NCBI GenBank assembly: GCA_016714495.1
Contig: JADKDU010000027.1
Span: forward strand, 62,001-126,000
Direction: 5' to 3'
Length of the DNA: 64,000 nt
Source: Hyphomonadaceae bacterium
Lineage (GTDB): Bacteria > Pseudomonadota > Alphaproteobacteria > Caulobacterales > Hyphomonadaceae
The notes below the pieces were generated by a model. That model saw only the letters and a program-made list of their open reading frames with translations. It was not told the DNA's origin and did no database searches. Each line of letters begins with the position of its first letter. Within the stretch, counting starts at the first letter, position 1. Of the stretch, positions 16,860-25,877 are shown piece after piece. The position numbers were made by a program, and so were the translations under genes.

Positions 16860-17297
16860 ATGGCGACGCCCCCCGCCAAGAAAGTCCTCGTGGTCGAAGA
16901 CAACGAGCTCAACATGAAGCTCTTCTGCGACCTCTTGGATGCTTTCGGCTTCCAAACGGTGGAAAGCCGCGACGGCCTCAAGGCCGTCGATCTCGCACGC
17001 GCCCACAAGCCCGACCTGATCATCATGGACATCCAACTGCCGGAAGTGTCGGGCCTCGACCTCACGCGCTGGATCAAGGACGATGCGGCTATCAGTCATA
17101 TCCCGATCATGGCCGTCACCGCGTTCGCCATGCGCCAGGATGAGCGCCTCGTGCGTGAAGCCGGCTGCGAAGCCTACATGTCCAAGCCGATCCAGATGAC
17201 CGCCTTCATCAACGAGGTGAAGAAGCTCACCGGACCGCGCGGAGCCGGCCAGCCCGCGCGCAACGCGCCTCTCCCGCCGCGGAGAGCAACGCGATGA
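16860..17297 (+). CDS. divK: Single-domain response regulator DivK
   Basis: A stand-alone receiver domain. In Caulobacterales DivK relays phosphate within the DivJ/PleC/DivL cell-fate network that controls CtrA. The phospho-acceptor Asp is in 'LIIMDIQLPEVSGLDLTRWI'; the acidic pocket ('VVEDNELNMKLF') and Lys in 'AYMSKPIQM' are intact. ATG 16860 is preferred over the GTG at 16848. It overlaps the following pleD by 4 bp, the order known from Caulobacter. The basic tail of about 20 residues is longer than usual. Confidence 0.94.
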   Translation: MATPPAKKVLVVEDNELNMKLFCDLLDAFGFQTVESRDGLKAVDLARAHKPDLIIMDIQLPEVSGLDLTRWIKDDAAISHIPIMAVTAFAMRQDERLVREAGCEAYMSKPIQMTAFINEVKKLTGPRGAGQPARNAPLPPRRATR

Positions 17298-18661
17298 GCG
17301 CACGCGTCCTGGTCGTCGATGACATCGAGCAGAACCGCAAACTGCTCACCGACAAGCTGAAGAACGAGTACTTCCACGTCATCACGGCGGTGGACGGCGA
17401 AGACGCTATCGAGCGTGCGCTGGCTGAAGAGCCAGACGTGATCCTGATGGACATCATGATGCCGAAGCTCAACGGCGTCGACGCCTGCCGTCGGCTCAAG
17501 AACGACCCGCGTACCGAACACATTCCGATCGTGCTCGTCACCGCGCTCAACGAACGCGAAGACCGCCTGCGCGGCCTTGGCGCCGGCGCCGACGACTTCC
17601 TCACCAAGCCTGTCAACGACCTGCAACTGCTGTCCCGCGTCCGCGCGCTTACCAAGTACAAAATGGTCGCCGACGAGCTGCGCAAGCGCGAAGCCTCCGG
17701 CAAGCGCATGGGCGCCGTTGATATTGCGGCGCAGAGCAGGGCTTCGGAGCCCGCCCGTATCCTTGTCATCGACGAAAACGAACGCCAGGCCCGCCGCATC
17801 TGCCGTTACCTCGAAGGCCTGCACCGGCCGATCTCGCATTCGGAGGCGACCCAGCTCGGCATCTCGGGCTCGATGGTCGACCTGATGATCGTCTCGCTCT
17901 CCAACGAAAAGCTCGATGGCCTCCGCCTCTGCGCCTATTTCCGATCGCTCGAATCCACGCGCGACCTGCCGATTCTCGTCGTCGCCGAGCCGGACGACGA
18001 AAAGAAGGCCGTCCGCGCCCTCGATCTCGGCGCCTCCGACATCGTCATCAAGCCGATCGACTCGGAAGAACTGATGGCCCGCGTCAAGACGCAGGTCCGC
18101 AAGAAGCGCTACCTCGACGCCCTGCGCGCCCGCCTCGACCAGTCGATGGAGCTCGCCGTCACGGATCAACTCACCGGCCTGCACAACCGCCGTTACATGC
18201 GCGTGCAGCTCGAGAGCTTCGTGAAGCGCGCCAATATGGGCGGCGCCCCGGTGTCGATCCTTCTGTGCGACATCGACCACTTCAAGAAGGTCAACGACAT
18301 CCACGGCCACAGCGCCGGCGATGACGTCCTGCGTGAGTTCGGCCGCCGCCTGCGCGAGAACATCCGCCCGATGGACCTTGCCTGCCGCTATGGCGGGGAA
18401 GAGTTCGTCGTCATCATGCCCGAAACATCGCTGGCGCTGGCCCAATCCGCCGGCGACCGTCTGCGCCAGATCATTGCTGAAACCCCGTTCCCGATCGGCC
18501 GCGGCGACGAGCTAAAAGTCACCATGTCCGGCGGCGTCTCCACCATCGCCGCCCCGGAAGACACGATCGACGCCCTGCTCAAACGCGCCGATGACGCCCT
18601 CTACCGGGCGAAATCCGCTGGCCGTAACCTGATCGAAGTCGAAAGCGCGGGCTTCGCCTGA
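17294..18661 (+). CDS. pleD: Diguanylate cyclase response regulator PleD
   Basis: A 455-residue protein with two receiver domains and a GGDEF domain. Phosphorylation at Asp53 ('LMDIMMPKLNG') triggers dimerisation and c-di-GMP synthesis, which drives polar development. The second receiver (about 153-270) is degenerate. The cyclase active site is GGEEF (367-371), and the product-inhibition I-site RxxD is present at 358-361. It is coupled to divK through a 4 bp overlap, so the two share regulation. Confidence 0.96.
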   Translation: MSARVLVVDDIEQNRKLLTDKLKNEYFHVITAVDGEDAIERALAEEPDVILMDIMMPKLNGVDACRRLKNDPRTEHIPIVLVTALNEREDRLRGLGAGADDFLTKPVNDLQLLSRVRALTKYKMVADELRKREASGKRMGAVDIAAQSRASEPARILVIDENERQARRICRYLEGLHRPISHSEATQLGISGSMVDLMIVSLSNEKLDGLRLCAYFRSLESTRDLPILVVAEPDDEKKAVRALDLGASDIVIKPIDSEELMARVKTQVRKKRYLDALRARLDQSMELAVTDQLTGLHNRRYMRVQLESFVKRANMGGAPVSILLCDIDHFKKVNDIHGHSAGDDVLREFGRRLRENIRPMDLACRYGGEEFVVIMPETSLALAQSAGDRLRQIIAETPFPIGRGDELKVTMSGGVSTIAAPEDTIDALLKRADDALYRAKSAGRNLIEVESAGFA

Positions 18662-18734
18662 TGGGCTAGGCCTGGGGCGAGGGGCCACGCAGGGGCCCCT
18701 TAACTTTGCCGCACAACAGGGGCATATAACACCT

Positions 18735-18956
18735 ATGGACGCTTTCACCTCTGGATCCCTGCCTGGCGAGGCCAAGCTTCGTTACCTCGACGCCGATTTC
18801 GAGGTCATCAAGCCCGGTCGCTTCGTCACGTGTGCGGTCAGCAAGCGCAAGATCGCACTGGAGGATTTGCGTTATTGGAATGTTGATAATCAGGAAGCGT
18901 ACTTCGACGCGGAGACGGCGTTGAAAAGATGGAAGCAACTCACCGGTCGGGAATAA
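18735..18956 (+). CDS. DUF2093 domain-containing protein
   Basis: A 73-residue protein typical of DUF2093: 'KLRYLDADFEVIKPGRFVTC', then 'AVSKRKIALEDLRYWNVD' and 'EAYFDAETALKRW'. The family is small, alphaproteobacterial and uncharacterised; the conserved Cys and basic residues suggest a compact beta fold. It overlaps the start of the next gene (M23 peptidase) by 28 bp. Confidence 0.88.
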   Translation: MDAFTSGSLPGEAKLRYLDADFEVIKPGRFVTCAVSKRKIALEDLRYWNVDNQEAYFDAETALKRWKQLTGRE

Positions 18957-19942
18957 TCTTCGCGTTCATCGCCGTCGGCTTGTGTCTCGCCGCTTGCGCG
19001 GGACCCGCGCCCCAGCCCGTCGCCCTCGCCGAACCGGCGGTCGCGGCCCCGCCAATTGTCGCCGACACGCCTCCGCCGTTTGAACCCATCGCCCTACCGC
19101 AAGCGCCTCCGGTTTCGGTCTCCGCGCCTGTGTGCTCCACTGAGGCGACCCACGGCGGGGCCATCCTTTGCCAGGTTCTGCCAAACGCCCCCGTGAAGCT
19201 CGACGGCAAACCGATCGCGCGCGCCGATGCCGATGGCCTCGCCGTTATTGGCCTCACGCGCACGCAGCCAACACCCGCAATCATCTCGCTCGACATGGAG
19301 ACACTAGGCGGCGTCTTCCCCGTCTCGATCGCGGTGCCCGTGCTGCCCCGCCATGACACCGTCACCAGCTTCCCGATGGAGTGCGGAAAGATCGCGCCGC
19401 GGAATCTTCAGGACCAACGCAAGGCGGAGGTCGCCTGGGTAAAGAAGGACAATGCGCTGAAGGCGTTTAGCGCACCGCAGCAAGCCTTCGGTCTGCTGGG
19501 CCCGGTGAGGCTGGAAGGCGTGAGCTATTCCTCGTCATTCGGCGCAACGCGCACATACGTGCCGAAGACCAGCGACTGCCAGCCCACCACCAACGTCCAT
19601 AACGGCACGGATATCGCCGTTGGCACGGGCACGGAAATCCGCGCGCCCATGTCTGGCACGGTCATCCTCGCCGACCCAGAACTGTTCTACGAAGGCGGCT
19701 GCGTCTTTCTAGACCTTGGCCGCGGCCTGGTCTCTGTCACGATGCACATGAGCCGCATCGACGTGAAAGCTGGCGATGTCGTGAAGCAGGGCGATTTGCT
19801 CGGCCTCTCCGGCGCCACCGGCCGCGTCACGGGTCCCCATCTCCATTGGGGCCTCAAATACCGCAACGTCTTCTCCGATGACCGCGGCACAGACATCTGG
19901 CTCGACCCGATGTTGATGCTGGGGTTAAAGTCTCCGGCCTGA
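18929..19942 (+). CDS. M23-family (LytM) metallopeptidase, lipoprotein
   Basis: A 337-residue protein with an N-terminal lipobox ('GLCLAACAG') and a proline/alanine-rich linker. The C-terminal LytM domain has 'VHNGTDIAVGTGTEIRAPMS', 'SVTMHMSRIDVKAGDVVKQG' and 'GPHLHWGL', so the zinc ligands (H, D, H) are present and it may be an active peptidoglycan endopeptidase. Attachment to a membrane is predicted from the lipobox. The start overlaps the end of the DUF2093 gene. Confidence 0.9.
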   Translation: MEATHRSGIIFAFIAVGLCLAACAGPAPQPVALAEPAVAAPPIVADTPPPFEPIALPQAPPVSVSAPVCSTEATHGGAILCQVLPNAPVKLDGKPIARADADGLAVIGLTRTQPTPAIISLDMETLGGVFPVSIAVPVLPRHDTVTSFPMECGKIAPRNLQDQRKAEVAWVKKDNALKAFSAPQQAFGLLGPVRLEGVSYSSSFGATRTYVPKTSDCQPTTNVHNGTDIAVGTGTEIRAPMSGTVILADPELFYEGGCVFLDLGRGLVSVTMHMSRIDVKAGDVVKQGDLLGLSGATGRVTGPHLHWGLKYRNVFSDDRGTDIWLDPMLMLGLKSPA

Positions 19943-19954
19943 AGCGGGGGGCGT

Positions 19955-20398
19955 ATGGCCGAACTCAAAACCAAAGCCACAAATGTCAGCGTCGAGGACT
20001 TCATCGCCAAAGTCCCGAACGAAACGCGCCGCGCCGACGCGCAGTCCATGGTCAACCTGTTCGAGAAAGTCTCCGGCTGGAAGGCGCAGATGTGGGGACC
20101 GACCATCATTGGCTTCGGCAGGTACAGCTACACCTATGACAGCGGCCATTCGGGCGACATGTGCGTCCTGGGGTTCAGTCCACGCTCGACTAATCTCGTA
20201 ATCTACACCGGGGTTGATCAGGTAGAGTCGGCGTCGCTTCTGAAGGCGCTGGGGAAGCATAAGGTCTCCAAAGCCTGCATCTACATAAACAAGCTGGCCG
20301 ACGTGGACATGACAGCGCTTGAGAAGCTACTGAAGGCCAGCCTCGCCGCCACCAAAAAACGCTCGAAGGAAAAGGGCTGGCCGATCACCGCGACCTGA
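19955..20398 (+). CDS. DUF1801 domain-containing protein
   Basis: A 147-residue protein with a DUF1801 domain: 'VEDFIAKVPNETRRADAQSM', 'GWKAQMWGPTIIGFGRYSY' and 'VLGFSPRSTNLVIYTG', followed by 'CIYINKLADVDMTALEKLL'. The fold is related to a ferredoxin-like/YdhG family; function is unknown. It lies 12 bp after the M23 peptidase gene on the same strand, probably in the same transcript. Confidence 0.88.
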   Translation: MAELKTKATNVSVEDFIAKVPNETRRADAQSMVNLFEKVSGWKAQMWGPTIIGFGRYSYTYDSGHSGDMCVLGFSPRSTNLVIYTGVDQVESASLLKALGKHKVSKACIYINKLADVDMTALEKLLKASLAATKKRSKEKGWPITAT

Positions 20399-20464
20399 CG
20401 GCAGCTTGCCTCCGGACTCATCCACGGTAAGGGTGGGGCGGGGGCTGAAGCCGAAGGACGTGTC

Positions 20465-20776
20465 ATGAAACTGACGATAGGCGGCGCTGCTATCCTCTCC
20501 ACGCTTTGTCTTTCCGCCTGTGGAATGTTGGGCGGCCAGGAAGGTCCCGCGCCGGGGTCGCCCGCCGCCCGCGCGCCCGCCGCGCTTCCCCCGCCCATGA
20601 CGCCCGCGCCGCAAGCCTCGGCCGCACCCGCGCCTCTGCCGGAAGACCTGCCGGCGGTCGCGGCCGACAAGGTGAAATGCATCCCGCCTTACGTGCTGCA
20701 GACCATCGAGAAGAACGGCGCGTCCGAGTCGCGCTGCATTGCGCCGCCCCAAGCCGGCGCCAAGCCGCCCGGTTAA
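20465..20776 (+). CDS. Small Pro/Ala-rich lipoprotein
   Basis: A 103-residue protein with a clear lipobox ('STLCLSACGM') and a low-complexity Ala/Pro stretch from about 25 to 65. The C-terminal half has one Cys pair ('VKCIPPYVLQTIEKNG', 'SRCIAPPQ') that could form a disulfide. No known domain is recognised. It converges on the thioesterase gene. Confidence 0.65.
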   Translation: MKLTIGGAAILSTLCLSACGMLGGQEGPAPGSPAARAPAALPPPMTPAPQASAAPAPLPEDLPAVAADKVKCIPPYVLQTIEKNGASESRCIAPPQAGAKPPG

Positions 20777-20784
20777 GCCAAGGA

Positions 20785-21714
20785 CTAAATCGAAAGCCCG
20801 TCAGGCGCGAGTTGCGCCAGCGCCGCCATCATCTCCGGCGTCGCCAGCATGATCTTCCGTGTCTCGAGGTTCAGCGCAACCGCCACGGCCTCTGTCGTGC
20901 ACCACGGCTCGCCTGTGTCCGGATTCATGATCCAGTGCACAAAGGAATGCGTCTTCTCCTTTTGGAAGCCGCGTCCTGTCCGGATCACGAACCGATCGCC
21001 CGCGCGCGGCCATCGGCGGTAAACCAGACGATACTCCAGCACCGCGCCGCCCATGCGCACCGTCTCGCCGCGCGACTCGACCTGCTTCGCCAGCTGTGCG
21101 CGCCACGGCCGCAGCAGGTGACCGATGGAATCCGACACCCGCCCAAGAAAGAACTCAGGCAGCATGGCGCCCGCCAAGTCGCACTGGTTGGGCAGCACCA
21201 CGCCCCGCCCGATCACTGGCGCCCCAGCCGCATCCGCATCTGCCAGCGCGACGGTCGCCTGCGGCTTCACCGAAAGATTGATCGACCGTGGGGCACACGC
21301 TGTCGGCGCTTCGCCCATCAGCGCCGCCAGCCTGTCGCGCGTTTCGTCAGACCAGGGAAACGCAAATCCCGTCGACACATCGATATGATCCACCCACGTC
21401 CGGTATGACGCGCTCGGCTGGCCATTCATGTGATTGGTCTGCTGATAGAGCAGGACGGAGCTGTCGCTCACTTCCAGTACGCAAGCCGACATCGTGAACG
21501 GCTCGCCAGCCCTGACTTCACGTATGAATCGAATGTGCTGGTCCCGCGGCCGCAACGTCGACGGCCCGCTCGACCGGAAAGCATATTCCAGCCCGACGAT
21601 ATGCGCGAATTCGGCCAGGCCTTCCATCATCTTGGCGACGTAGAAGCGCACATTCATGTGCCCCATCTCGTCGCATTCCCAGGTGTTGATGCTCCCGCGA
21701 TAGACTTCGATCAT
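20785..21714 (-). CDS. Acyl-CoA thioesterase-like double hotdog protein
   Basis: A 309-residue protein with two hotdog domains. The N-terminal one starts 'NTWECDEMGHMNVRFYVAKM', the HotDog signature of 4-hydroxybenzoyl-CoA/FabZ-type thioesterases; the second contains 'GGAVLEYRLVYRRWPRAGDR'. Substrate is not known; the protein is cytosolic, without a signal peptide. It lies 27 bp downstream of zur on the same strand. Confidence 0.8.
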   Translation of the reverse strand: MIEVYRGSINTWECDEMGHMNVRFYVAKMMEGLAEFAHIVGLEYAFRSSGPSTLRPRDQHIRFIREVRAGEPFTMSACVLEVSDSSVLLYQQTNHMNGQPSASYRTWVDHIDVSTGFAFPWSDETRDRLAALMGEAPTACAPRSINLSVKPQATVALADADAAGAPVIGRGVVLPNQCDLAGAMLPEFFLGRVSDSIGHLLRPWRAQLAKQVESRGETVRMGGAVLEYRLVYRRWPRAGDRFVIRTGRGFQKEKTHSFVHWIMNPDTGEPWCTTEAVAVALNLETRKIMLATPEMMAALAQLAPDGLSI

Positions 21715-21741
21715 CGCGCGCTGCCCCGTTTCACCGTCATC

Positions 21742-22212
21742 TCAGGCCGCGCATTCCCTGCACAGACCGCGAACCTCGATCACCGCACTGCGCATCTTGA
21801 ACTTCACGCTTTCCACTTCCTGCGTGAGCTTCTTCACGCTGTCGCCGGCATGAAGCTCCCCCGCCGTCCCGCACTTATCGCAGATCAGGAACACCGCCGC
21901 GTGCCCATGCTTCCAGTGCCCGCACGCCACGAAGGCGTTCAGGCTCTCGATCCGGTGCGCCAGCCCCATCTCCAGCAGGAAATCCAGAGACCGGTAGACC
22001 GATGGCGGCTTTGCCGCCTCGCCATCATCGCCCATCAGGCTCAACAGGTCATAAGCCTTCGCCGGCCCCTCCGACTCCAGCAGCAGCGTCAGAACCTTCT
22101 TCCGCAGCGGCGTCAGCCGCCCCCCGCGCGCCTCACACAGCGCCTCGGCCTCCTTGAGGCTGTCCGTCAGGGAATCGGGCGCGCAGGCGAGGTGGGCGTG
22201 AGCATGAGCCAT
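21742..22212 (-). CDS. zur: Fur-family zinc uptake regulator (Zur)
   Basis: A 156-residue Fur-fold repressor. The winged helix includes 'GGRLTPLRKKVLTLL' and 'PPSVYRSLDFLLEMGLAHRI'. The structural zinc site is made of 'CDKC' and 'CREC' near the C-terminus, and 'CGHWKHGHAAVFLI' supplies metal-binding His residues. The Zur rather than Fur assignment rests on the lack of the Fur-typical sequence and the His-rich start (MAHAHAH), so it is inference. The start at ATG 22212 was chosen because it begins at the His-rich motif; an upstream TTG at 22245 is possible. Confidence 0.82.
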   Translation of the reverse strand: MAHAHAHLACAPDSLTDSLKEAEALCEARGGRLTPLRKKVLTLLLESEGPAKAYDLLSLMGDDGEAAKPPSVYRSLDFLLEMGLAHRIESLNAFVACGHWKHGHAAVFLICDKCGTAGELHAGDSVKKLTQEVESVKFKMRSAVIEVRGLCRECAA

Positions 22213-22339
22213 TCGCCGAATGTCGGCTGGCCCGCCCTGATTCACAAGGGCTGCACAGCCGCCCGACCTCGGGAAAACCGCCGGTTAACCCGCATCATGG
22301 CCTAGTCCGGCAATTGATCGAGATATCGAGGGGCAGGGC

Positions 22340-24415
22340 ATGTCGCAGGGATCCGCCGACGCAGCGCCCCCCGGCGGGGCCGCCGTTACAATCAAAGCCG
22401 GTCTCACGATCCTGCGTTTCCTGGTTTCCGACCGGCTCGGGATCATGGCGCTTGTCTGGATTCTGGTCGCCTTCGTGCTCCGCCCGATGCTCCTGGCCGC
22501 GCATGACGGCGCTGCAATTCCCCTGCTGAGCGGACTCGCAAAGGACCCTGTCGGTCTGTCGCGTTTCACAGGCCTGATCCAGTGGCTGTCGCTGGCTCTG
22601 CCCATCGTGGTTGTCGCGCTGGCGCATATCAGACTGCCGGCCGCCGCTAGGGTAGGCATTTCACCGGCGCTTCGGGCGTTCCTCATCCCCGCCGTCTATG
22701 CGGTGGTGCTTTTCACCGGCTATCTCGCCTTCGTCTGGACACCGACCACCTATCTGTCGCTCATCACCAGCGAAGCGTTCATATTCTTCGACGCCGCCTA
22801 CCGGATCGCCAATGGCGAGCACCCGCATATCGACTTCCCCACAGCCCTCGGCGCCGCCACGCTCTATCTGCCCACCTGGGCCGCCTGTGTCGCCGGCGGC
22901 TATGCCGGATCGATCGAACTCGCGTCCGCTCCGCTTGCACTGGTCGTCGGGCTCGTTTGCGCTCACGCCGGCATGCGCCGCTTCCCCACGGGCGTCACCG
23001 CAGCCATGGTGGCGTTGAGCTTCCTAGTCGTCGTCCCCGCCGTCCTGCTGGGCCTCAAATACACCGACAGCCACACCTTTATCGACGGACAGCCGATCGT
23101 GCTCGCCGAAAACAACACTCTGGCGATGTTCTACAATCGCTGGGGCTGGGGCGTCCTGATCGCCGTGGTCTGCTACCTGCCGCCGCGGGCCAGCGCCGCC
23201 TGGGAAGACGAGGCGACGATGGCCCGCGCGCGACTGATTGAAACGCTGGTACTGGCCGCTCTGCTGACCTTCCTGTTCTACCTCAAGGTCACCTATTTCC
23301 TCGTGGGCTGCGCTGCCGCGACGATCTACGCCGCAGTCAACGAAAAGCCCTGGGGAACGCTGCTCATCGGCGTGGGAGCTACGCTGGCTCTGGTCCTCGC
23401 CATTGGGCTCTCGACAGGCCTCCTGCTGCCCTATCTCAGCGATCTCGCCTTTGTCGCTCGCATCAACGCGGCCAAGGCTAACACGCTTGTCACGATCATA
23501 CGCGACAACGCGCTGTTCGTGCTTCTCGCCGGCGCCCCGCTGGGTCTGCTGGCCCTGCTCGGCCGCTTCACCTGGAAAGATGCTCTAATTGGCGGGTTCC
23601 TTGCCATCGCGTCGATTTATGTCCTCATCCAGAACGCTCAGCTGTTCGACATCATCACTCTGACCAGCTTATCCGGCTATGGCCTTGCGCGCGTTTGGCC
23701 GTCCGACAACCGGCTGGCCCGCAACTGCGCGACCTTCGTTTTCGCACTGACAGTCTTCACCCCCGCGATCGACCGCACGCTCGGCCTTATCGACCAGATC
23801 ATCGGCGCCCGCCGTGAGGAAATCCGCGATCCGGCTCCCTGGGCCGTCCTTCCGGCGCTCCGCGGCTTCTATGTCGCAGAGCGCGAGAACGGCTTCGACA
23901 AACTCGCCGCCGCCAGGACGCCGCAAGAGTTGCTGGAGGCATGGAATTTCACCAACCGCACGCGTCGCAAGGATACGGTCCGGCAGGGCGAATACATGGC
24001 CTCGCTGATGGCCGGCATGGCGGATCTGAAATCGGTCCTGCGGCGCGGCGAGTCCGTCGCCGCCGTCGACATGGCGAACCCTTTCCCCTTCCTGATGGGC
24101 GTCCGCGCAGCGAAGGGCTCGTATCTCAGCCTCGATGATGGCCGCACCTTCAGTCTCGAAATCCATCCCGACCCGGAGAAGATGTTCGCTGACGCTGATC
24201 ATGTGATGATCCCGCGCGTCTCTGCGATCCAGCGCTCGGTCGAAACCGCCAATAGTCTCTATGCGGTGTGGCTGACCGAGCATTATCGCGACCGTGTCGA
24301 AACGCTCTACTGGACGCGCTGGTCGCATCGCAAACCGGCGCTGCGGCCCACGACTCAGATGGCCCTGATTCCTGCGGAAATCGCAGATTACCGCACTGCG
24401 GCAATGGCTGATTGA
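22340..24415 (+). CDS. Large polytopic membrane protein of unknown function
   Basis: A 691-residue protein with roughly ten to twelve transmembrane helices in the first ~470 residues. A soluble C-terminal part (about 480-690) contains 'FYVAERENGFDKLAAARTPQ' and 'YMASLMAGMADLKSVLRRGE'. A loop after the third helix has 'SEAFIFFDAAYRIANGEHPH' with acidic and His residues, reminiscent of GT-C glycosyltransferases, but no diagnostic motif is certain. It is a single gene, divergent from zur. No reliable function can be named. Confidence 0.8.
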   Translation: MSQGSADAAPPGGAAVTIKAGLTILRFLVSDRLGIMALVWILVAFVLRPMLLAAHDGAAIPLLSGLAKDPVGLSRFTGLIQWLSLALPIVVVALAHIRLPAAARVGISPALRAFLIPAVYAVVLFTGYLAFVWTPTTYLSLITSEAFIFFDAAYRIANGEHPHIDFPTALGAATLYLPTWAACVAGGYAGSIELASAPLALVVGLVCAHAGMRRFPTGVTAAMVALSFLVVVPAVLLGLKYTDSHTFIDGQPIVLAENNTLAMFYNRWGWGVLIAVVCYLPPRASAAWEDEATMARARLIETLVLAALLTFLFYLKVTYFLVGCAAATIYAAVNEKPWGTLLIGVGATLALVLAIGLSTGLLLPYLSDLAFVARINAAKANTLVTIIRDNALFVLLAGAPLGLLALLGRFTWKDALIGGFLAIASIYVLIQNAQLFDIITLTSLSGYGLARVWPSDNRLARNCATFVFALTVFTPAIDRTLGLIDQIIGARREEIRDPAPWAVLPALRGFYVAERENGFDKLAAARTPQELLEAWNFTNRTRRKDTVRQGEYMASLMAGMADLKSVLRRGESVAAVDMANPFPFLMGVRAAKGSYLSLDDGRTFSLEIHPDPEKMFADADHVMIPRVSAIQRSVETANSLYAVWLTEHYRDRVETLYWTRWSHRKPALRPTTQMALIPAEIADYRTAAMAD

Positions 24416-24550
24416 CCAAAAAACCGCGTTTTTCTGGGCTTTTTGCTGTGAAAAGCGCGGATTTCCCTTGTAAATCGAGCATCCCGGGCTTGGGACCCCT
24501 GAAAATACGTGCAATCAGGAGGCCGGTTTATCCAAGGGAGTCGAAAGACA

Positions 24551-24853
24551 ATGGCCACCGCAGCTAAAGCCAAACAGAACACCGTCAGCCTCAAGCACCT
24601 CGCTGCGGCTCTCGCCGAAACCCACGAGATGCCGAAGAAGCAATCGGAAGCCTACCTCAATGACCTGGTGACGCTGGTCACCAAGCACCTCAAGAAAGGC
24701 GATCGTATCCGCCTCGTCGGTCTCGGCGTTCTCGTCGTTCGCAAGCGCGCCGCCCGCATGGGCCGCAACCCCGCCACGGGCGAGCCGGTGCAGATCAAGG
24801 CCTCGAAAAAAGTGGCCTTCCGCGCCGCAAAAGAACTGAAAGAGTCGATCTAA
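24551..24853 (+). CDS. HU-family DNA-binding protein
   Basis: A 100-residue HU/IHF-fold protein. From ATG 24551: an Ala/Lys-rich start, the dimerisation helices 'LAAALAETHEMPKKQSEAYL' and 'DLVTLVTKHLKKGDRIRLVG', the beta arm 'RMGRNPATGEPVQIKASKKV' and the closing 'FRAAKELKESI'. It is slightly longer at the N-terminus than E. coli HU. A strong intrinsic terminator follows at 24885-24919. This is not the hupB that often follows lon. Confidence 0.92.
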   Translation: MATAAKAKQNTVSLKHLAAALAETHEMPKKQSEAYLNDLVTLVTKHLKKGDRIRLVGLGVLVVRKRAARMGRNPATGEPVQIKASKKVAFRAAKELKESI

Positions 24854-24884
24854 CTCTTTTCCGTTCTTAATAAACCAAAATCCG

Positions 24885-24919
24885 AAACGCCCGGCTGCAA
24901 CGGCCGGGCGTTTTGTTTT
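24885..24919 (+). terminator. Intrinsic terminator of the HU gene
   Basis: Nine G/C-rich pairs (ACGCCCGGC / GCCGGGCGT) with flanking A-T pairs, a short loop (TGCAACG), and TTTTGTTTT directly after. It lies 32 bp downstream of the HU stop. Confidence 0.92.
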
Positions 24920-24970
24920 GCGGAGAGCAACCTTCGTCCTGCTCGGGGGAGGAGAACACCGCCCCAGCCC

Positions 24971-25159
24971 TCAATTCGGTCGCTCGAATTTGGGGGGACC
25001 GCCATGTCCCGAACCGCTGCAACGCAACGCCCGGCGCCGCTCCGCCTGTAGGACGGCCAGATTCACCAATCCCCACCCGTCCGGCCTTAAGCGATACGCG
25101 TCCGCATGTACGCGCTGTCGCAGATCATCCTCGGGATACTGAACCATCCGCCCAGCCAT
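24971..25159 (-). CDS. Possible small hypothetical protein (62 aa), divergent from 25158
   Basis: A 62-codon frame beginning at ATG 25159 ('MAGRMVQYPEDDLRQRVHAD', later 'RPDGWGLVNLAVLQAERRRA', ending 'PPKFERPN'). Third-position GC is only moderate, unlike the neighbouring plus-strand frame, and no ribosome-binding site is seen. Its start is inside the same CCATGG palindrome as the start of the plus-strand frame at 25158, so at most one of the two is likely to begin there. I recognise no family. No gene is supported from the HU terminator (24919) to 24970. Confidence 0.25.
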   Translation of the reverse strand: MAGRMVQYPEDDLRQRVHADAYRLRPDGWGLVNLAVLQAERRRALRCSGSGHGGPPKFERPN

Positions 25160-25877
25160 GGCGCTGAAGACGGACCTTATCGACATGATCGGCTCAGACT
25201 TCGCGCTCTTGGGTCACGAGGAAACCATCGAAGCCATTGCCAACGATCCCGATTACTGCGCTGTCATCGCCGCCGCCATGGCCGACAGCCACGCCAAGCT
25301 CGACCAGATGATCTATCTCCGCGCTCGCGCGTGCAGATTGTCCATCTACTCCCGCCTCGCAGCCACCCGCGAGGACGCACCCCCGCATGTCTACACAGCC
25401 TTCAGCCGCGCATGCCGTTTCTTGCCGACCGACAACCTTGCCGCCCCTTCCGCATCAAGCGCCGCTTCGGTGATGGCGGCGGCGGCGTCCGTCACGGTTT
25501 CGCCGTTCAGCCTGACCGAGTTCTCGCCGATCGCGCGCTTGGCTTCGCCCTTCGACGCAACCAGCTTACCCGCGACCAGCGCATCGAGAACCGGATACCC
25601 GACCACAAGCTGCGCCCGTTCCACCTCGAAAGTCGGCATTCCCTCAGCCGACCCGCCACCCTTGAAGACGGCCTCGGCCGCGCCCGCCGCCTTCTTCGCT
25701 TCTTCTTCGCCGTGGAGCATTGCCGTCGCCACATCAGCCAGGCGCTTCTTCGCGTCGTTGATCGTCGCGCCCTGCGCCTTCTCATGTTCCGAGATTTCAG
25801 AGGCGGGTAGGTCAGTGAACAGCCTCATGAAGTGCGCGACGTCCGCGTCTTCCGTGTTGCGCCAGAACTGCCAGTAG
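25158..25877 (+). CDS. Hypothetical protein converging on tyrS
   Basis: The first ~78 codons (to 25390) have strongly GC-rich third positions and a sensible helical protein ('LIDMIGSDFALLGHEETIEA', then 'DPDYCAVIAAAMADSHAKLD'), so they look coding. The rest of the frame lies antisense to tyrS and is probably a chance opening, so the real stop may have been lost or lies near 25391-25430 in another frame. The start at ATG 25158 has no good ribosome-binding site. No family is recognised. Confidence 0.4.
   Translation: MALKTDLIDMIGSDFALLGHEETIEAIANDPDYCAVIAAAMADSHAKLDQMIYLRARACRLSIYSRLAATREDAPPHVYTAFSRACRFLPTDNLAAPSASSAASVMAAAASVTVSPFSLTEFSPIARLASPFDATSLPATSASRTGYPTTSCARSTSKVGIPSADPPPLKTASAAPAAFFASSSPWSIAVATSARRFFASLIVAPCAFSCSEISEAGRSVNSLMKCATSASSVLRQNCQ

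Noticed and set aside
17174..18445. A 423-codon open frame antisense to pleD
   Set aside because: It mirrors the GC-rich pleD coding frame and has low-complexity, His/Val/Ala-rich translation; the sense frame is a clear PleD.
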